Positions 46,024 through 59,364 of a DNA stretch of 64,000 nucleotides are shown one piece after another (positions within the stretch are counted from its first letter, which is position 1; every line of letters starts with the position of its first letter). Both the position numbers and the translations under genes were made by a program. Source of the stretch: Hyparrhenia diplandra (taxonomy: Eukaryota > Streptophyta > Magnoliopsida > Poales > Poaceae); contig JADLZK010008593.1 in assembly GCA_015847255.1 (NCBI GenBank), forward strand, positions 124,001-188,000, in the 5' to 3' direction. The notes beneath the pieces were generated by a model, which had not been told where the DNA came from, made no database searches, and was given only the letters and a program-made list of their open reading frames with translations.

Positions 46024-49000
46024 TGTAATGTAACCTCCTAATTATCGGGCCCACACTTTTTGTCTTTGTCCCAAAGACCTCGGCGATTTACCGTGAGATG
46101 CACCCAATAACTTAAGAAGCACATGTCGGGTGTCATCGAAAACCCGATTACACCACTCATACCAGGATCAACAAAGGAGTAGCTACAATATTACAACATT
46201 TGTTTCAAAAATATAGATCAGAGTGCGGAAGAATAATAACATAAATTTTACAATTGTGAGTAAGTTACATTTGAGTAAACTTAACTTAATTTACACGGAA
46301 GCTCAAGTAGAACTATAAGGGATAACCGGATCATGTCGAGCCCACCGACACAACCTTGGTTAGCGGCAAAAGAGTCAAGACTGCAACAAGGGTTAACAAA
46401 CCCCGAGTACACAATGTACTCCGCAAGACTTACCCGACAAAAAGAAAAAGACTCCAAGGATATCTTTGGCTTAAGGGAAGTAAAGCTAGAAAAAGAGAAG
46501 TTTGCGAGAAAAGCTTACTACAAGTGGATCCTTACTTTCAATATATTTAGCATAAATTTTATTGGAGCATTAATAAAGCTAGATTTGCACCTTTGTTTTA
46601 TCTCAAACACTTTTTAAGCAACACATCTCAACTTATCTCTCGCATCTCTTTTCCTTTCATAACCATGAGTAACCTTGTTTCTTCAATTACTACGATGAAT
46701 GGGCAGAAGAACGGGTCTCCATAACCGAGAAGCAACGGCGATTCATGAACCGATTATACCCACTGGGGATCCCTAACCACACGACATATGTAGCACTTAA
46801 GCTTGCATATATCAACCTTCTTTCAGATTTGTCCAAAACGGGAACGAGGCTGCGCCACCCGAGCACAAGCACCCCACCTCCCTACCCCGCCCTAATGACA
46901 GTTTGACCAAGAGGGTGGGTACACGCTTACTCCCGCCATCTCTCCACTCCCAAAGGCGTGGTTGCCATTCCCGATTTGGCTCCACCGAGATCCGGCTTAC
47001 GGAGTATGTGGCTAGTTAGGGTCAACCGACCAGGGGTGACAACGTACCGTGCCTTTGCCGTAAGGCCTCAAAGCGCGTACTGCGTTCAAAAAGTCCCGAA
47101 CTTAACAAGCCAAACAACGGGACGGTCCTTAAACGACCAACACGGGACAAGCACGGCTAGGTATCCCGCCCGGCTTTCAACCTACGCCCCGTCCGATCTC
47201 AAATTCATCACTACCATATTTATTCTCATGAACCACCATCGGGGTGTTCTCTTTTTCCATAGCCGGGAGGAACAAAGATAAAACCTATATCTCGCGAATG
47301 ATGAAACCATCACTCGACTTCTACGAAGTCTAGGCATTACTAAGCATAAAAGATCGACCTACACATACTAGTGGGATAAATTCGGAATAAGCGTAGATCA
47401 AGGTAATCATGCAACAACGGTATCAACCAACTCCTACTAACTTAATGCACATTACACTAGACTTAAGGTGATTAAAGTATTTAAAAAGCGAGAGAAGGGT
47501 TTATGCTCGGGGCTTGCCTTGTATTGCAGGGGAAAGTCGATTCGAAGTTGGATTGCCAACGTCAAACCGACACCGACACCTCGGGTGAATGAATCTTCTT
47601 GGAAGCTCGACCATCATGAACCATCTCACTCTCGTATATTCTACACGTAGATGATGATGCATGCTTTAGCATGATGGAATGATAAACATGATGCTCGATG
47701 AATGCATGAAACGACAAACAACTTGAGTACAACTTTCCTTCACGATAAAGTTGCAACCCAACAAAACCAACTTGTTGAACTACTCTATAAGATATCATCA
47801 CCATTGCCTAAGGAGTTCTCAAGGACCACTTGATTGTGATATGATCCAAGATTCACAAAACAATCCCAAAACACACAAAACTTAAATTATTTGACTCAAA
47901 ACAAATTATGAACCACATAAAATATTAGGGTTTAAGATAGAAAATAATTTAAACTTTTCAAAACGACTCCAAACTTTTTATACAAGTAGAACACATCATA
48001 AAACAGTACCAAAATAATTTTCATGATTTTTGGATAAATAAAATAATTATTAAAAATCAAGGAAGATGCATTTTTCAATTAAAATTTGTATTTTTAAATC
48101 ATGCAAAAACTACTCAAAATCAAAGTTTCAAATTTTTCATGGATAGACAATATCATGGGAAGGCTACACAAAAATTTTCAGATTTTTTAAAGCTAAACTT
48201 GAATTTATATGAAATTCACAAGAATCGACACTATTCAAACAAATACTAATTGATAAAACATTTCTTAAAAGAAAAGGGCCATCGGGCCTAATCGCCCAAC
48301 ACTATGCGCGGCCTGGTCCAACGGTGATAGGCCGGCCCAGAGGAATAATAACAGATCGGCCCAAAAGCGAAGAATGCCAGTAGGCCCATCAAAAGCAAAG
48401 AATAAGGCCCACCGGCGGCCGACCAAGCTTTGGCTTGGCGACTTTGCGAAAAAGACCCCAAACTTTAATGTAATTACAAAAAGGTACAAAGCACTATTTA
48501 TATGAGTCACAAGGTTTCTCACCTAACCCCTCATCTTCTTCCTATTACGAACCCGAAGTCCAAGGGCGGCGCTTGAGCGAGAGGGAGCGACGACGGCGTG
48601 GCTCGGCTTTGCCGATTCCCGACGGGATGGTCACCGGAGGCGCAAGGAAGAGCGGCATGGGCACCGGCAAGCATGGGCGCAAAAAAACCCTCGCTTAGTT
48701 GAACCCGAGCGGTCCCAGGGGACACGGCCCGCGGCGGCGGCAGCGGGGGGCCACTCGGCAACGCTGCGTTCGGCGGCTCTGCGTGGCAAACGCGACACGG
48801 TCGAGCCGACCATGATCACGGCATGAGGACGAGCTCAACGCACAAGATAAAACAACGAGAGGCTCACCGTGACGCCAATCGACGACGGCCGGATCACGTT
48901 TTTTGGTGGCTACGGAAAAAAAAAAAAAACGGGCGACGCCGGCCGGCTCCGACCAAGAGACAAGGTGCGAGTGGGTATAATAGAAGCGCAAGGAGGTTGC

Positions 49001-49946
49001 GAGCATGGATGCATGCTCAATTTGGCCCAAGGCAAGGTGGTGGCGGCAAAATCACGACGACGGCGGCGGTGCCCTAGCCGGTCGTCGTCGGCATCGTGAA
49101 GGAAGAAGAGAGAGAGCGAGCAACCCGAGAGAGGGAAAAGAGGGGGCGGGGAGCTGCTCGACGTGTCCAGATGGCCAACCACGCGGCCAGGCACGCGGAA
49201 GGCGCCGAGGCGGCCCACGGCGACGCCGGCGGCGTCAAGCAGGGCAAGGGCGGCACCCATGCCAGTTAATCTTTGTAGCACTTTTTCCCAAACTTGCTGA
49301 ATTTTGTCAAATTCTCCCCAAAATTGAACTCGAACTCGAAAAACTCCAAAAGTGACTTAGGCTAATTTTTCAAGATCTACAATTTTACAATTGGAAGATT
49401 TTCAAATTCGGCCTCTAAATAGGACTTTTGAAATACAGTTCAAAATTTTGAAATTTGAATTCAAAATTACTTTTAAAATCATGTAACAACTTGAAAAACT
49501 TTGTACATGACTTTTGTTCATCTCAACAAGATCTACAAACTAACTTTTGAAAGTTTTTGCAAATTTTGCTTAGATTTTTGAAATATGGTTTTTAAATCAA
49601 AAGGGGACAAAACCCTAATTTTGGTATTTTCAAAATTACTCTAAATTTTTGAACTAAACTTTGAAAACTCAAAACACCAACTTTGTTCAACTTTGAAAAA
49701 CTCTACAAATTTGCTTTAATAACCATACCCAAATTCCTTACAAATTTTGAATAAAAGAAAAGGGGTAAAAAGAAAGAATGGAATTTAGGGTTTTTGAGTT
49801 CAATTCAAATTTGAATTTGATTCAAACTTGATTCCCAACCTATACTATCTAACCCTCATCCACAACACACTTAGGATCAAAAACATTAAATGAACTTAAT
49901 TTTATCCAATCGGGACTTAGCGGTAAGTAACACACCGGGTGTTACA
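46024..49946 (-). repeat. 3.9-kb LTR of the LARD-like element
   Basis: On the minus strand it starts TGTAACACCCGGTGTG and ends GTTACATTACA. It aligns with the solo copy at 55870-59364: shared blocks include AATTATCGGGCCCAC, ACACCACTCATACCAG..., AAACAGTACCAAA and the GGGTGTTACA end. No coding frame of substance is present. Confidence 0.8.
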
Positions 49947-49977
49947 TATTCACCCTCTAGCCATTTAGGACCTTTCA
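49947..49977 (+). repeat. Terminal 31 bp of a third Copia LTR (LTR3)
   Basis: TATTCACCCTCTAGCCATTT...CCTTTCA equals the last bases of LTR1 and LTR2 (with a shortened C run). It is followed by ACGCC (49978-49982), the partner of the left target duplication at 32878-32882. This fixes the original right end of the Copia insertion. Confidence 0.85.
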
Positions 49978-52900
49978 ACGCCCCACATCGGGAAGGTTCC
50001 CCTCGCTGCCGATCCCATAGTCGGCACCAAAGCGCCTCGACAAGGTGATGGACGGTGGAAGCGGCCTCAACCTCCTCTTTCGACACCATGGAGGTTTCCG
50101 CATCACGCTGAAATTTCGACCGACCCTCCGCGGACCCCATCCACGAGGGGGTAGTGGGGGAAGGCGTTTCGCGGCGGATCGACCTCCCGTCACCGCCGGC
50201 GACGCAGCAACTTCCGCAGCGAAGTGGGAAGTGCTCATCGCGAGAAGTTCATGGCCGTCCCCACCCTCGGGCTGGGCGGCCGTGCAGAGGTTCACCTCAA
50301 GCTCAAGCTAAAGAAAATCAACTCCACCCGCGCCTTCAAGCACAAGGAGGCCGTGCGATGCAGCGAATCGAAGTCGGAGAAGCTCATCCCGAGATCGAAG
50401 ACCTCCGGCCGAAGCAAAGAAGGCGGCGAGCATCCAAATTCGTTAAGCTCTCCGGGAGCTCGAGAAGGCGGCGGATCCTTCGAGGCGGCGCTGAAGCGGT
50501 GAAGGCGCGAGGAAGGGCGCACCGTTCGCATGGTGCCTAGCTCTCTCCTAAATAGGAAGCGAGCTCGCCGACTTCCCTCCGCGAACCTCGACTTATTCAT
50601 GTGGAGCCACCGGACATGCCCGGGGCATACCGAGGAAGTCGCCGATCACTCCTTAAACATCAAGCCCGGCTCTCAGATCGTGAAGCGGCAACTCCGACGT
50701 TTGACGACGGCAAAGGCGTGGAATCGCCGAGGAAATAGATAAGCTCTTAGCGGGCGGGCCGTTAAGGAGGTGTATCATCCCGAGTGGATAGCCAACCCCG
50801 TACTAGTTAAGAAGAAGAATGGGAAATGGACAATGTGTGTTGATTATACGAAGTCTCAACAAGGCATGCCCAAAGGATCCGTTTCCTTGCCGGCGCGCCG
50901 ACCAAATCGTTGACTCCACCTCCGGTGCGAGACAGCTGCATTTTCTCGCGCGATACTCCGGCTTATCATCAAATCGCGATGAACGAGCCGATCATTTCGC
51001 CACCTCCTTCATCACTCCCTTTGGCGCGTTCTCGCTACGTAACCATGCCTTTTCGGGCTAAAGAACGCCGGCGCCACCTTTGAGAGGTGCATGCGTAAAG
51101 TCTTCAAAGAGCTTCTCGGGAAGCGCATGGAGGCATACGCCGATGACATCGTAGTTAAGACGAAACGCACGGGAGAGCTCATCCTCGACGCCAAGGAAGT
51201 CTTCAACAAGCTTAGAGAGTTGGGGTAAAGCTCAATCCCGAGAAATGCATGTTCGAGTTCCCGAAAGCCTTGGCTTCATCGTGTCGAGCGGCGATCGGCC
51301 AACCCCGAGAAGATCGAGGCCATCCACAACATGGGCCCTATCAAGAACGTTAAGAGCTGCAGCAATGACTTACGTGGTGCTTGGCCGCCTAGTGTTCATC
51401 ATGGCTAGGCGAGCGAAGCCTCCCGCTATACAAGCCTCCCCAAGAAGTCAGCGCTCGGGACAAATGGAGGCGGGCCGCGTGACTCGATCTCCCTCGAAGA
51501 GCCGTTGACTAACCTGCCCATATATTCACTCCCGCCAAGTCGACGAACCGATGCCGCCAGACATCTCGGCCAATTCCTCAGCAGTGGTAAGCACGGCGCT
51601 TGTGGTGGAAAGGGAGGAGGAAGGTCACGCGGCGCCGAGATGCGGCCCGAGCGGTCCTACTTCATCGCCGAGGTCCTCCGACACAAAGACCCGCTACCCC
51701 TCGGCTCGAAGCTCGCCTACGGCGCTCCTCATTATGCGCGCCGCAAGCTACGACACTAACCCGACGCTCACCCGATCACCGTTCGTCTCCAAATTCCGCC
51801 AAGAAGATCATCCGCAGCCCCGAGGCCCACGGGAGCGCGACGCCAAGTGGGGGAATTGAGCTCATGGGATCGACATCTCATATGCCCCAAGGGACGCCAT
51901 CAAGTCCAGGTCCTTCCCGACTTCATGGCGAATGGATTCGAGACCAGTACGCCAAGACTCGACGACGTCGAGTACGGACGCTCTACTTCGGCGGCTCAGT
52001 GAAGAAGTATGGCGCCGGAGTGGGTCTGGTCTTCGTATCACCGGCGCAACGAACGCGCATGAGGTACTCGATCCGCCCTTCACTTCACCGCCTCAACAGC
52101 GTTTGCCGAGTACGGCTTTGGTGAACGGCATGCAAGATCGCCAGCCGTCGACTTGGCATCAAGCGCCTCGAGATCGAGGGGGATTCCAAGCTCGTGGGGC
52201 GATCAAGGCACGGCGAGGAGGTGATCAAGGCCAGCCAAGGATGATTGCGCATCTCCACAAAGGTGCGCGAGCTCAAAGAACGCTCGGCGGGCTAGAGTTC
52301 AAGCACATCCATCGCCGATTAACGGTGACGCCCGACATCCTCGCCAAGCTCGCCTCTGATCGACTACAAGTCCTCCCCCGGGCTGCCTTTGCGCATGACC
52401 AAGACATACCCTCCATCCGCCCGAGGGGAAGGCTCGAACTCCACGCAACGCACTGCTGGGGACTCCGCTTTGTCCCTTCTTCCCACCAAGGCCGAGGACC
52501 TCTCGAAGCCCGAACTGGCCGGATGGAGGTCGACGCTGAGGTCAACCTCGTCGATCCGAGGTCCCCGCAACCCTGAGCCAAGCCCCAGACCCAACCGGCG
52601 GCCCCCATCCTAGCATGGTTGGCAGGATGGCAAACTCCCCCGGGCAGAAGGAAGAAGCTAGGCGACGCCCACAGCAAGTCCTACGCCGGCCGTTAGCGCA
52701 GCGAGCCTCTACAGGGGGGCGCGTCTGGGGGTGCTCCAACGCTGCATCACCTTTTGAGGGGCACGAGCTCGGGTGGGCAAGGCGTTCGCCAAGGCTTTAT
52801 CGGCCGCATTGCCGCCGACGCCAATCGATCGTACGCGAGGGATGCGATTCTTAAGCCAAACAGCGCCTCTCCCTCGGAGGCCCTCCAAGCGATCCCCATC

Positions 52901-53755
52901 ACTTGGCCCTTCACGGTGCGGGGACTCGACATGGTCGGCGGTCCCTTCACAAGGTCGCCGGGGGGCTTCACCCACCTCCCCGTCGCCATCGACAAGTTCA
53001 CCAAGTGGATTGAGGTGATGCCCATCTCACGCACAAGGTCGCGGGGAGGCAGTCAAGTTCTTCGACGGCATCATCCACCGCCGGCGTCACCGAACTCAAT
53101 CATCACCGACAACGGCACCAACTTCACGGGAAGATCTTCCTCGGCCCAGTGCGGCGACTACAGCGTCCACGTAGGCCGGGCCTCCGTCAGCCACTCAAGA
53201 CAAACGGCAGGTCGAATCGCCAGCGGCATGATTTTTGGAGGATTGAAGCCGAGGATCTTCAACGCCGGAGAAGTTGAGGAGGAAGATGGCTCGCCCGAGC
53301 CCCCCGCGGTCATATGGAGCCTCGAGGACCTTTCCGAGCAGAGCAACGGGCGCACACCTTTCTTCCTCGCCGGTTCGGCCGTGCTCCCCACCGACCTCGA
53401 CTCACGGTAGCGAAGTTCAGCGCATTAACGACGCGGCAGAACCAGACCTCACTCAAGACCCGGGCAGACCACCTCGAAGAGGCCCGTGAGGTCACCGTAC
53501 GCGATGCCCAAGTACCGGCAATCGATACGCGCTACCCGCGACCGCCCGCCCGAGGGTGGGCCTTGAAGTCTGGGCGACCAAGTCCTGCGACGAGTACGAG
53601 CCGCTAAGGGAGAAGCACAAGCTCGGCCCCCAGGGAAGGACCGCTCACCATCGCCGAGTTCGCCCGGTGCTCATACAAGATACAAGATTCGCGTCGCGAA
53701 GCTCGCTAACTCCTCGAACATCGAGCGACTACGCCGCTTCTATCCTTAGATGTAT
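49978..53755 (+). pseudogene. Gypsy (Tat) protease, RT, RNase H, second RNase H and integrase, heavily frameshifted
   Basis: Gag/protease text interrupted at 32882 resumes here: VMDGGSGLNLLF (50050-50085) belongs to the protease region. Reverse transcriptase is marked by SLNKACPKDPFP (about 50850), HFATSFITPFGAF (about 51000) and EAYADDIVVKTKR with the YADD catalytic box (51130-51170). An RNase H piece lies around 51550-51700. A second, archaeal-type RNase H is indicated by LYFGGSVKKYGAGVGLVFVS (51985-52045) and LEIEGDSKLV (about 52160-52195). Integrase follows: RGLDMVGGPFTR, FTKWIEVMPIS and IITDNGTNFTG (52918-53130), with NGRTPFFLAGSAVLPTDLD (about 53350) and a chromatin-side C-terminus ending near 53755. 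Dozens of indels break the frame. Confidence 0.82.
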
Positions 53756-54300
53756 TTTTGTAATATTGCTCTCCTATGAGCTCGCATAATAAATACACAC
53801 CTCGATGCAAAAAATTGTGCTGGCATTCGATCTCCTTTTTCACGGTACTGTTGAGCAACGGCGCCCTCTATCTCTCGGCCCGAGGCCCGCCCTTTGCTGG
53901 GGGGGCTACAGGGGCGGCGCACACCCCGCCTTTTCACAAACTCTTTTTTCACAAAAACACGAACACTAAGGAAGAGCTCGTCGGCTCAACCTCGCACTTT
54001 CGTCACTTATCTTTCCAAATGGCGTCGAATCCGACAAGTCAAAGGGTTGAGCGATATCTTTAGCGGGTCCAATGCGCTTGCCCAACGAACTCTAGCGCTC
54101 CCCGTGGCCGCGAGAAAAGGGGGTCGGTTGCCTCGATCGATAAGATACAAACTTCGAAAAACTACGGTAGCTAATCGGAAGTACAATCACGGAAAGATAA
54201 AGCAGGCGTTCATAACTTAGATAACTTGTTATTTTTTGCGAACCGGGGACTTGTTCATAACAAAGAGGCAGCGCCGACCTACCTAACTTTGCAGCCTACT
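53756..54300. other. Spacer after Gypsy pol
   Basis: No domain is recognised. One open frame (53776-54063) reads SARGPPFAGGATGAAHTPPF but has no known relatives that I can name. Confidence 0.35.
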
Positions 54301-55869
54301 CCTTGTCGCCGATGAGTCCGTTTCTACCTCCTGCTCCACCGTAGGCTCGAACACTTCGACTCGCCCGGCTGAAGCGGGAAAAAGCTTCCTCGCCAACTTC
54401 ATCTTGTCGCGCCTCAGCGGTGGCGATAACGTCGTCCCGGCTTCGGCGCCCGCCGGCCGGCTCGGGCGGCCCCTCGCCCATTACTTTGGTCGAGGCACGG
54501 GAGCTCGGGTAGTGGGCGAGGACCCACGGGCTGGCGCTTTATGAGCGGGCGGCGGGCATTCTCCCTCACCCGCGGGGCGCGGAGCATCCGATGCGGGTCC
54601 CTCCACCTTCCAGCGCCGAGGGGCCTCACGGGCCCCCTCGATGTCGAGCACAAGGTTCGTGTGCTCGCTTCTCTTCCTTAGCGCGCCAGCGCCCCTTCAT
54701 ATCGCCTCGAGAAGAAGCGAGGGGCCTCGGCTTCCTTGGTCGGGCTTCGTCGGTCTTCTCGCGAAGTCCGTCCTTGTACGGCCCGGGGGAGGTCGCGTTT
54801 GCTGCCGAGGTCCGTCTCCTTCTAGGCCGCTGAGAGTCGAGATGCTTCGCGCGTGGACTCGGGCCGCGGCCGTGAGAATCTCTCTCCCCCAAGCTCGAGC
54901 GGCCCCGCCCGATTTCTTCTTCTCACCAGTAGGGGAACAAACAAATCAAGCCCATGAGATCCAAAAGAGCAAGAAAAAAGAAAGGCTTACATGCCAACAC
55001 TTGATAAAGCTCTTCCCGCTCCTCCCACAAGGTAAAGATTCTCGGCATCGAGCCGGGATTCTCTCCACCTCCGGCGTGGAACAAGATCGAATCTGCCGTC
55101 GGCGGCCTCGTGGTCATAGACTAAAATACCCACCTATCAGCCTAAGTGCTCAAAGGAAGAGAAGGAGGACAACGAGTTTGGAAAGTAGCGCTAACCTTCC
55201 AACCGGCCAGCGGTCCTGGAGCGCCTTCCCTTTGGCGTCGCGCTCCCTCTCCAACGCCATGGCCCGATGTTCGAGCGCCGAGCGCCGAGCTCCTTTGTTC
55301 TCCGGCATGGCGAAGGTCGGTAGAGTAACTTCTGCATGAGCTGCTTGGCGGCGGCGGCTCCGGCGGCAAACTCCTCCTCACGCCCTCACCGCCACCGCCT
55401 CTGCGCAGCCCGGACCTCGCCGGCCTTCCACCTCGAGCCTGGCCAGCGGCTGTTCCACGACCTCGCGGATGTGCTCGCCAATATCATCAACCCGCTCCGA
55501 AGATCGCGGTGGGAGGTGAACACTTCGGCGAGCCGCGCTTGCAGGACCGGGCACACCCGGCCTCCCGGCAAACCCGCGATCTCGGCTCCGGCCTCCACCG
55601 TGGTTGTAGCCCGATCACACGCCTCCCTCTCGAATCTGCTTGAGAGCAAATCGCACCACCTAACTCGAAACTAAAAAGAGAGGTGAGCGAAGATGAGGTC
55701 CTTACCCGATCATATGGTGAAGGCACGCCGGGCCCCTCTCCATGGGAAGAGGCGGCACCTCCGGCCAAGCGTTATCGCTGGCGGGGCTGTCCCCCGTAGT
55801 CCCCACAAATGAAAATGAAGCCCGACCAGCCCTCAACCCGGCCTCCGGCGAACTCTCCTCGGATGCCTC
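54300..55869 (-). pseudogene. C-terminal part of the antisense ORF in the Gypsy 3' region
   Basis: Minus-strand frames around 55650-55386 and 54890-54626 give charged, Glu/Arg/Ala-rich text such as SSRFEREACDRATTTVEAGA and QARLAEVF. This fits the long coiled-coil C-terminus of the antisense ORF whose N-terminus lies at 61459-60681. The LARD-like solo LTR at 55870-59364 splits the two halves. No domain can be defended in this half and the frame is broken repeatedly, so the link is by position and composition. Confidence 0.4.
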
Positions 55870-58800
55870 AGAATGTAAACCTAATTATCGGGCCCACCTC
55901 GCACTTGTTATTGTCCTAAAGACCTCTAACAAAGAAGTGATGCACCCAATAATTTAAGAAGCTCTGCCGAAAGTGTCATCGAAACCCCGATTACACCACT
56001 CATACCAGATCAACAAAGGAGTAGCTACAATATTACAACATTTGTTATAAAAATATAGATCGAAGTGCGGAAGAATAATAATATTAATTTTACAAAATGT
56101 GAGTAAGTTACATTTGAGTAAACTTAACTTAATTAATTTGCGAAACCGAGTAGACTAGAAGACAACTGTGATCATGTCGTGCCCACCGACATAACCTTGG
56201 TTAACAAAGACGAGTCAACACCGCAATAAGGGTTAACAAACCCCGAGTACGGAGTACTCAACAAGACTTACCCGACTAAAGAAAATAGGAGAAGACTTAG
56301 GAATGCAGATTTAGGGGAATCAAGGTAAGGCTTAGCAAGAATCAAGAACTCATTTTGCTAAAAAGCTTACTAAAAGTGAATCCTTACTTTCAAGGTTTTA
56401 GTTTCAAATTAGTAACTTATACTCTAGGTGATTCTATACTAGAGCAAACATTTCTTTCATAAGCCAACTTTCTTTCCTCAAAACCATATTCCATCAATTA
56501 CTACGAAGAAAGGTGCGAGGATCAAGTCTCCTTTTCTCGTGGAGCAACGCCCGATTCGAACCGCTTAAAACCCGGTTGGGGATACCTCACCACACAACAT
56601 ATGTAGAACTTAAACTTGCATATGTCAACCCCTCACTGACCGGCCCAAAATGGGACCGCTGGCCCCACGCCACCCCGAGAGTACCGCACACCTCCAATCC
56701 CGGACTTTAACCCATGAGGGTAACTTGTACTCCCCGCCACTCTCCACTCCGAAAGTCTTGGCGGTTGTACGTTCCCGATTTGGCTCACCTCCAAGATCTT
56801 GGGCTTACTCACGATATGTGGCCAAGATAACAAATTCTTGATCCAAGGGCCAATCCACGGACGGTCCTTAAACGACCAACACGGGACAAGTTACGCCTAG
56901 GTATCCCTAGGCTTTCAACCTACGCCCCGTCCGATCTCAAATTCATTTCTACTTCTCTTTCTTTTCTAAAAGGTACCATATTCTCATGTAAAGCAATTTG
57001 AAGGAACAATTTTAACTAATTAAGGTGGGGCTAAGCATCACTAAGCATTTTCAAATAAAACAAGGTTAACAAGGATGGTATTGCAATAAACAAGGATGAT
57101 AATGCAAAGAATTAGGTTATCACTCAACTCCTAGAACTTAATGCAACATATCATAAACATAAGTGTAAAAGCTTTGTAAAATACAAGGAAAGGTTTAAAT
57201 GTATCCGGGGCTTGCCCGTAATTTGCGAGGAAAAGTTAGATTCCTAAATTGGACCATCCACGTCACACTTGACACCAACATCTCCGGTGGATGCACCTTC
57301 TTCAAAGCTTGGTCATGTAAAACCACATCACTCTCGTTCTACACGTAATAATGATGCAATCGTTTAACATGATGGAATGGTAAAGATGATACTTGATGGA
57401 TGCATGAAATGATAATTATCTTGAGTACAACTTTTTCTTCACGATAAAGTTGCAACCCAACAAAACCAACTTGTTAAACTACTCTACAAGATATCATCAC
57501 CATTACCTAAGGAGTTCTCAAGGACCATTTGATTGTGGTATGATCCAAGATTCACAAAGCAATCCCAAATCACACATCAAACCTAAGTCATTAAACTCTA
57601 AACACTCACTTTTCTAATAAATAAAATAAAGTATAAAATAAATAAAATAAAATAAAATAAAAAATAATTTAAACATTTCAAAACGACTCCAAACTTTTTA
57701 TACAAGAAGGTCACATCATAAAACAGTACCAAATAAATTTTCATGAATTTTGGAAATATATTTTATTTTCTAAAAATCATGGAGGATGCATTTTTCAATT
57801 AAAATTTGTAATTTTAAAACATGCAAGAACTACTCAAAATCTAAGTTTCAAAATTTTCATGGATAGACATACTCATGGGAAGGCTCTACAAAAATTTTCA
57901 TAATTTTTAAAAGCCACACATGAATTTATATGAAAATAACAAAAATAGATACTATTCACCATAAAAGAAATTCATAAAACATTCATTAAAAGGAAAAGGC
58001 CTTCGGGCCTAAAGCCGCTTGGCCCAGCAGTGCGGCCCAGGCAGGCGCGCACAGGCGCGGCCCAGCGGAAAAAGCAGGCCGGCCCAACTTGGCCTGACAA
58101 AGCTTGGCCTGGCAACTTTACAAAAAGACCCCTGATAAATCATGAAATTACAAACAAGTGCATAACACTATTCACATGAGTCACGAGATTTCTCACCTAG
58201 CCCCCTCATGTTCTTCCTATTTTGAACCCGAAGTCCCTGCGCGAGTTTGGAGCAGAGGAGGCACTGGAGCTCGTCGTTCCCGGCCAAGGAGGCTCGCCGG
58301 CGGCGATGGAGTGGTGGGGAAGCACAAGAGAGCTCACGCGCACGCGCTAGTACCCTCATCTCGACCCGAGGCGGCTTGTGGTGGCGCAACCGCGTACGCC
58401 GGCGGCCCAGGTGGCAGTGGCAGGCGGCCGCAGCGCTGCTTAGCTCGGCATGGCCAGCGGAGGAGCATGCGAGGGGGCAGTGTGACAAGGCAAAGGCGAC
58501 GGCGGTGGCGACTTGTATTGGAACGGCCGGTGGTGTCGCGTGGCACACAGCACGCTGAGGAGACGGCCATGGCAGACGGCTACAACGAGAACGGCGTGCG
58601 TGGCCGACTCCGGCGGCAGGGCATGCGCGCGCGGGCTCATAAGGAGCGCAAAGATGGGGCGAAGCTTGTGGCGCGGCTAATTTAGGCGGGTGGAGGTTGA
58701 CGTCGACGGCATGGCGCGGCGAAGGGAGGTGACCGGCGGCGGCGGATTTGAAAAAGAGGAAAACGACGGTCGGCTCGAGGCTTTATAGGGCAAAAGAGAG

Positions 58801-59364
58801 GTCGAGGACGTGGCCGGGTGCTTCTCGTGCTCGCCTAGGTGGCCAAGGACGCGAGAAGACGCGCGAAGGCACGGTGAGGCGGCGGCACCGGCGACGCGTG
58901 GGCATAGGAAAGGAAAACGAAATCCCCCCTCGGGTTACTGTAGCAGGGTCCATCTTCTTCTTTTTGCTGCTTGTTTCTCCCAAAAATTGAATAAAACTCA
59001 AAAATCTCCAAAAACAAAAATTGCTCAACTTTTTAAGATAAACATTTTCACTTTCTGAAGCATTTTCAAATTCGGCCTAGATTTTGAAATACAAACTTGG
59101 GGCAAAATAAAAGTATTTTGGGATTTAAAATTACTTTAAAATTTTAAACTAAACTTTGAAAACTCAAAATACCATTTTGGTTCAATTTTGAAACTCTACC
59201 TTTTTGCTTTTTGGAACCAACCCCCAAATTTTGAATAATTTTTAAAACTATGGAAAAGGAGACGAAAGGGGTTGGAATCTAGGGTTTTTGGAAACCAAAA
59301 CAAATCAAACTTGTTTTTGTCCAAATCCATTGTTTAGCCGGGTAATTAACACCTGGGTGTTACA
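55870..59364 (-). mobile_element. Solo LTR of the LARD-like family (3.5 kb)
   Basis: It aligns with the LTR at 46024-49946 in the same orientation, from AGAATGTAAACC at the left to GGGTGTTACA at the right. The flanks GCCTC (55865-55869) and GCGTC (59365-59369) differ at one of five bases, an acceptable aged or misread target duplication. No PBS or interior follows on either side, so this is a solo LTR from a separate insertion into the Gypsy antisense region. Confidence 0.8.

Larger units (their letters stand above)
43535..49946 (-). mobile_element. Truncated LARD-like LTR element (LTR + PBS + non-coding interior), minus strand
   Basis: Read on the minus strand, a 3.9-kb LTR (49946-46024) is followed after four bases by the primer site TGGTATCGAGCTC (46019-46007) and then about 2.5 kb of interior down to 43535. 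The interior shows no gag or pol domain. A very long LTR with a non-coding interior is how large retrotransposon derivatives (LARDs) look. The 3' LTR is missing: the element stops abruptly in the Copia gag at 43534. Its right end abuts the last 31 bp of a Copia LTR, so it had inserted near the end of the third Copia LTR before a deletion removed its left side. Confidence 0.7.

Noticed and set aside
46024..55869. The two TGTAAC...TTACA copies as the LTR pair of one element enclosing 49947-55869
   Set aside because: The enclosed DNA is Gypsy protease-to-antisense sequence continuing from gag at 32882, on the opposite strand, and the left copy has its own PBS pointing away from that interval.
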